From JACVRW01 sp036009005 (lineage in GTDB: Bacteria; Actinomycetota; Thermoleophilia; Solirubrobacterales; Thermoleophilaceae), in contig DASYMP010000332.1 in NCBI GenBank assembly GCA_036009005.1, positions 1-7,141 on the forward strand: a stretch of DNA of 7,141 nt, written 5' to 3'. Shown here piece after piece: positions 4,726 to 7,141 of the stretch. Position numbers and translations under genes: made by a program. How positions within the stretch are numbered: the stretch's first letter is position 1; each line of letters begins with the position of its first letter. A model generated the notes under the pieces. It had not been told where the DNA came from and searched no databases. It saw nothing but the letters and a program-made list of their open reading frames with translations.

Positions 4726-5907
4726 TTAGTCGGGGAGCGTGGGGAGGCGGGGGCCCTCGTCGTGGTCGAGCAGCACGGCGCGGGTGATGGCTCCGGTGCC
4801 GAAGCGGTCGCGGAGGTCGTCCAGGGTCGAGTCGAGGGCCGCGGCGCGGTCGTCCAGGCGCAGCTGGGCCGCGGCGCCGCCCGCGTCCTCCAGCCCTGAC
4901 AGCGCCACACCCACGAGCGTTATCCCTCGCTGCTCGATGGTCGGCCGCGCGGCATCGAGCAGTGTCCGCGCCGCCGCGAGCACGACGGCCGTTCGGTCGG
5001 TCGGCTCGCGGAGCGTGTGCGAGCGCGTGGCTCGCTTGAAGTCGTCGAAGCGGAGGCGCAGCACCACCGTGCGGCACACGCGCTGGGCGCCGCGAAGGCG
5101 CCCGCAGGCGCGGTCGACGAGCGCGACGAGCGCAGCGTCCACCGCGGCCGGGGAGCGCGAGCGCCGGCCGAGCGCGTGCTGCGCGCCGATCGAGCGACGG
5201 CGCCGGCGGCGCTCCACCCGGCGCGGGTCGCGCGAGTGCGCGAGCGCGTGGAGGTGGCGACCGGCGCCCCGGCCCAGCAGGCCGACGAGCGCCCGCTCGG
5301 AGCGCTCCGCGAGCTGGCCGACGGTTTGGATCCCCGCGCCTCGCAGGCGCTCCGAGGTGACCGGCCCGACTCCCCAGAGCCGCTCGACCGGCAGCGGATG
5401 GAGGAACTCGAGCTCGCCGCCCGGCGGCACGACGAGCAGCCCGTCGGGCTTCGCCACCGCGCTCGCCACCTTCGCCAGGAACTTCGTGCGCGCCACCCCG
5501 ACCGTGATCGGCAGCCGGACCTCCTCACGCACGCGCGCGCGCAGCCGCGCGGCGATCTCGCGCGGCGTGCCGGCGAAGTGCTCCATGCCGCGCACGTCGA
5601 GGAATGCCTCGTCGATCGAGAGCGCCTCCACGACCGGCGCGGTGTCGTGGAAGACCCTGAAGACCGCTTTGCTCGCCTCGACATAGGCCTCGAAGCGGCA
5701 CGGGACCACCACAGCGTCGGGGCACAGGCGCCGGGCGCGGCCGCCTCCCATGCCGCTCTCGACCCCGCACGCCTTCGCCTCATAGCTGGCGGCGAGCACC
5801 ACGCCGCCCCCGACGATCACGGGGCGGCCGATCAGCGACGGGTCGTCGCGCTGCTCCACCGACGCGTAGAACGAGTCCAGGTCGGCGTGGAGGATGGACA
5901 CGAACAC
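4726..5907 (-). CDS. dinB: DNA polymerase IV (Y-family translesion polymerase)
   Basis: A 393-residue Y-family polymerase of normal length, which copies past DNA damage at low fidelity. Catalytic acids are D9 (HADLDSFYASVEQRDDP, 7-23) and D99-E100 (ALSIDEAFLD, 95-104). Y14 occupies the steric-gate position. Thumb motifs LPITVGVARTKFLAKVAS (132-149) and the helix-hairpin-helix LWGVGPVTSERLRGAGIQTVGQLA (177-200) follow, then the basic linker at 228-240 leading to SIGAQ and the little-finger domain. QLRLDD (348-353) stands where relatives have a QLxLF sliding-clamp motif; the usual Phe is Asp. GTG 5907 is the first start available. GTG 5901 (VSILHADLD) also fits the family and cannot be excluded. 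A LexA-box palindrome covers both. It lies 28 nt downstream of the HD gene and could be co-transcribed with it. Confidence 0.96.
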   Translation of the reverse strand: MFVSILHADLDSFYASVEQRDDPSLIGRPVIVGGGVVLAASYEAKACGVESGMGGGRARRLCPDAVVVPCRFEAYVEASKAVFRVFHDTAPVVEALSIDEAFLDVRGMEHFAGTPREIAARLRARVREEVRLPITVGVARTKFLAKVASAVAKPDGLLVVPPGGELEFLHPLPVERLWGVGPVTSERLRGAGIQTVGQLAERSERALVGLLGRGAGRHLHALAHSRDPRRVERRRRRRSIGAQHALGRRSRSPAAVDAALVALVDRACGRLRGAQRVCRTVVLRLRFDDFKRATRSHTLREPTDRTAVVLAAARTLLDAARPTIEQRGITLVGVALSGLEDAGGAAAQLRLDDRAAALDSTLDDLRDRFGTGAITRAVLLDHDEGPRLPTLPD

Positions 5908-5916
5908 ATGTTCGTG
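5899..5916. promoter_or_regulatory. LexA (SOS) box overlapping the dinB start
   Basis: CACGAACACATGTTCGTG is a palindrome with perfect 7-bp arms (CACGAAC and GTTCGTG) around ACAT. It contains the core GAAC-N4-GTTC, which LexA recognises in Gram-positive bacteria and actinobacteria. It spans the possible dinB starts (GTG 5907 and GTG 5901) and sits just after the stop of the upstream HD gene. dinB is a classic SOS gene, so motif and gene support each other. LexA bound here would block initiation from a promoter close by, or elongation from the HD gene. Confidence 0.78.
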
Positions 5917-5935
5917 CCACGGGAGGACGGAACGG

Positions 5936-6514
5936 TCAGGCCGCTTCGCGCGGCCCCAGCCCGAGCTCGTCCGCCTGCTCCTCCATGGCGGCGATCACGA
6001 AAGCCACGTGCTCGTCGAAGTCCACGCCGAGCTCCTCGGCGCCCTCTCGCACCTCGTCGCGGTTCACGCCGGCGGCGAAGCTCGGCTGCTTCAGCTTCTT
6101 CTTGACGGACTTCGGCGTCATGCCGTGAACACCGTCCGGGCGGACGTAGGAGCAGGCCGAGATGAAGCCGGAGAGCTCGTCCACCGCGTAGAGCGCCTTC
6201 GCCATCCGCGTCTCGCGCGGCACGCCGAGGAACGTCGCGTGGCCCGCCACCGCGTCGATCAGGTCCTGGGGGTAGCCCTTGTCCTCGAACAGCTTGAGCG
6301 CCTCGCGCGGGTGGCCCGTGCCGAGGTCCGGGAAGCGCTCGTAGTCGAGGTCGTGGAGCAGCCCGGTGGCGCCCCAGAGCTCCTCGTCCTCGCCGAAGCG
6401 GCGCGCGTAGGCCCGCATCGCCGCCTCCACGCCCAGCATGTGCTTGCGCAGCGATTCGGACTCGGTCCACTCACAGACGAGATTCCAGGCTTCTTCACGG
6501 GTGGGCTGGGCCAT
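5936..6514 (-). CDS. HD-superfamily hydrolase, COG2316-like, uncharacterised
   Basis: A 192-residue protein with the HD pattern H25 (RKHMLGVEAAM), H54-D55 (GLLHDLDYERFPD), H68 (GTGHP), H92 (GHATFLG) and D112 (ALYAVDELSGFI). The later block VRPDGVHGMTPKSVKKKLKQPSFAAGVNRDEV (125-155) is a hallmark I associate with the predicted hydrolases of COG2316. The fold implies metal-dependent hydrolysis of a phosphate ester; the substrate is unknown. It is not obviously related to the HD protein at 684 beyond the shared fold. ATG 6514 begins the family-like MAQPTREEAWNLV; the frame continues 21 codons upstream but would run toward the divergent murA start. It precedes dinB on the same strand by 28 nt, so read-through into dinB is plausible. 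Confidence 0.88.
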   Translation of the reverse strand: MAQPTREEAWNLVCEWTESESLRKHMLGVEAAMRAYARRFGEDEELWGATGLLHDLDYERFPDLGTGHPREALKLFEDKGYPQDLIDAVAGHATFLGVPRETRMAKALYAVDELSGFISACSYVRPDGVHGMTPKSVKKKLKQPSFAAGVNRDEVREGAEELGVDFDEHVAFVIAAMEEQADELGLGPREAA

Positions 6515-6556
6515 GCGTGGCAGGGTATCCTCGTCGATTCCCGAACGGGTCTGCAC

Positions 6557-7141
6557 ATGGAGAAGTTCATCATCCAAGGCGGGACGCCCCTTGCGGGCAC
6601 TGTCACTCCCGCCGGCAACAAGAACGCAGCACTGCCAGCGCTCGCCGCGTCGCTCCTGACGCGCGAGGAGGTCGTGCTTCGCAACATCCCGCGCATCAGC
6701 GACGTGGAGGCGATGCTGGACCTGCTCCGCCTGCTGGACGTCAAGGTCGAGTGGCGCGACGACAACGTGGTCGCCCTACAGGCCGACGAGCTGAGCCACT
6801 CGGACGTGGACCGCGGCGTGGCCGAGCGCATCCGCGCATCGTTCCTGGTGGCGGGGCCGCTGCTCGCGCGCCACGGCCGCGCCGACATGCCGCCGCCCGG
6901 CGGCGACGTGATCGGCCGCCGCAGGCTCGACCCGCACCTCGACGCGTTCCGCGCGCTCGGCGCGGAGGTCAACGTGGACCGCAGCTGGTACCGGCTGGCG
7001 GCACCCGACGGCCTGCACGCCTGCGACTTCTTCATGGACGAGCCCTCGGTCATGGCGACCGAGAACGCGCTGATGGCGGCGGCCCTCACGCCTGGCTCGA
7101 CGGTGATCCACAACGCCGCCTCCGAGCCGCACGTGCAGGAC
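6557..7141 (+). CDS. murA: UDP-N-acetylglucosamine 1-carboxyvinyltransferase (MurA), N-terminal part
   Basis: The first 195 residues of MurA; the gene runs past the window end. MurA transfers enolpyruvate from PEP to UDP-GlcNAc, the first committed step of peptidoglycan synthesis, in the cytoplasm. GTVTPAGNKNAALPALAASLL (14-34) contains the conserved K22-N23 pair that contacts substrate. RNIPRISDVEAMLDLLRLLDVKVEW (42-66) and PPGGDVIGRRRLDPHLDAFRALGAEV (113-138) are further family blocks. In the mobile loop, position 117 (codon GAC at 6905-6907) is Asp where most MurA enzymes have the Cys that fosfomycin alkylates. The ATG at 6557 gives the typical MEKFIIQGG start. The upstream gap to the divergent HD gene is only 42 bp, and no strong Shine-Dalgarno is visible. 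Confidence 0.97.
   Translation, partial: MEKFIIQGGTPLAGTVTPAGNKNAALPALAASLLTREEVVLRNIPRISDVEAMLDLLRLLDVKVEWRDDNVVALQADELSHSDVDRGVAERIRASFLVAGPLLARHGRADMPPPGGDVIGRRRLDPHLDAFRALGAEVNVDRSWYRLAAPDGLHACDFFMDEPSVMATENALMAAALTPGSTVIHNAASEPHVQD

Noticed and set aside
5939..5955. Hairpin GGCCGC/GCGGCC just before the stop of the HD hydrolase gene
   Set aside because: Only 6 bp, within coding sequence, and not followed by U residues on the minus strand; too weak to call a terminator.
6526..6549. TATCCT as a -10 for murA, and the small palindrome CCCGAACGGG at 6540-6549
   Set aside because: Short motifs without a matching -35 in a 42-bp gap; the palindrome lacks the GAAC-N4-GTTC core, so it is not a second LexA box.
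1..7141. Defence system, CRISPR array, prophage or insertion sequence
   Set aside because: No array of regular repeats, transposase, integrase, nuclease or toxin-antitoxin signature is visible on either strand; the two HD proteins alone are not evidence of a defence system.

Overview
The window is a high-GC bacterial chromosome segment. It has GTG starts, G/C-rich third codon positions, Ala/Arg-rich proteins and almost no intergenic DNA. A MurA with Asp in place of the usual catalytic Cys, a GAAC-N4-GTTC type SOS box at dinB and the general gene style suggest an actinobacterium. My best guess is the Thermoleophilia (Solirubrobacterales or Gaiellales), but the lineage is inferred from style, not from a database match.

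Layout: the window opens with the last ~33 nt of a 23S rRNA, a ~70 nt spacer, a complete 5S rRNA and a strong hairpin terminator. A two-gene + unit follows: a small single-pass membrane protein, then an HD-domain protein, overlapping by GTGA. These converge on a minus-strand gene of unknown function. Divergent from that gene is a second + pair, again GTGA-coupled: a YbgC-type hotdog thioesterase and a DUF389 membrane protein. This pair converges on a minus-strand isocitrate/isopropylmalate-family dehydrogenase. The start codon of the dehydrogenase physically overlaps that of a divergent + gene for a small protein with two Cys2-Cys-His zinc-binding modules. A 166-bp convergent gap then carries two related palindromic repeats. 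Next comes a minus-strand pair: an HD hydrolase of the COG2316 type and DNA polymerase IV (dinB), which has a LexA-box palindrome on its start codon. The window ends inside murA on the + strand.

The genes do not form one pathway. They look like a housekeeping neighbourhood of short, alternating transcription units: rRNA, cell-wall synthesis (murA), SOS translesion synthesis (dinB), central metabolism (dehydrogenase), thioester hydrolysis, and several uncharacterised families. The architecture is the striking part. Two convergent pairs end on a shared CTAG, one divergent pair starts on a shared CATG, and another divergent pair is only 8 nt apart, so most promoters must lie inside neighbouring genes. 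The least explained elements are the repeat pair between 4595 and 4717, one of whose stem pairs has changed on both sides, and the twin zinc-module protein. I see no CRISPR array, insertion sequence, tRNA or prophage gene.
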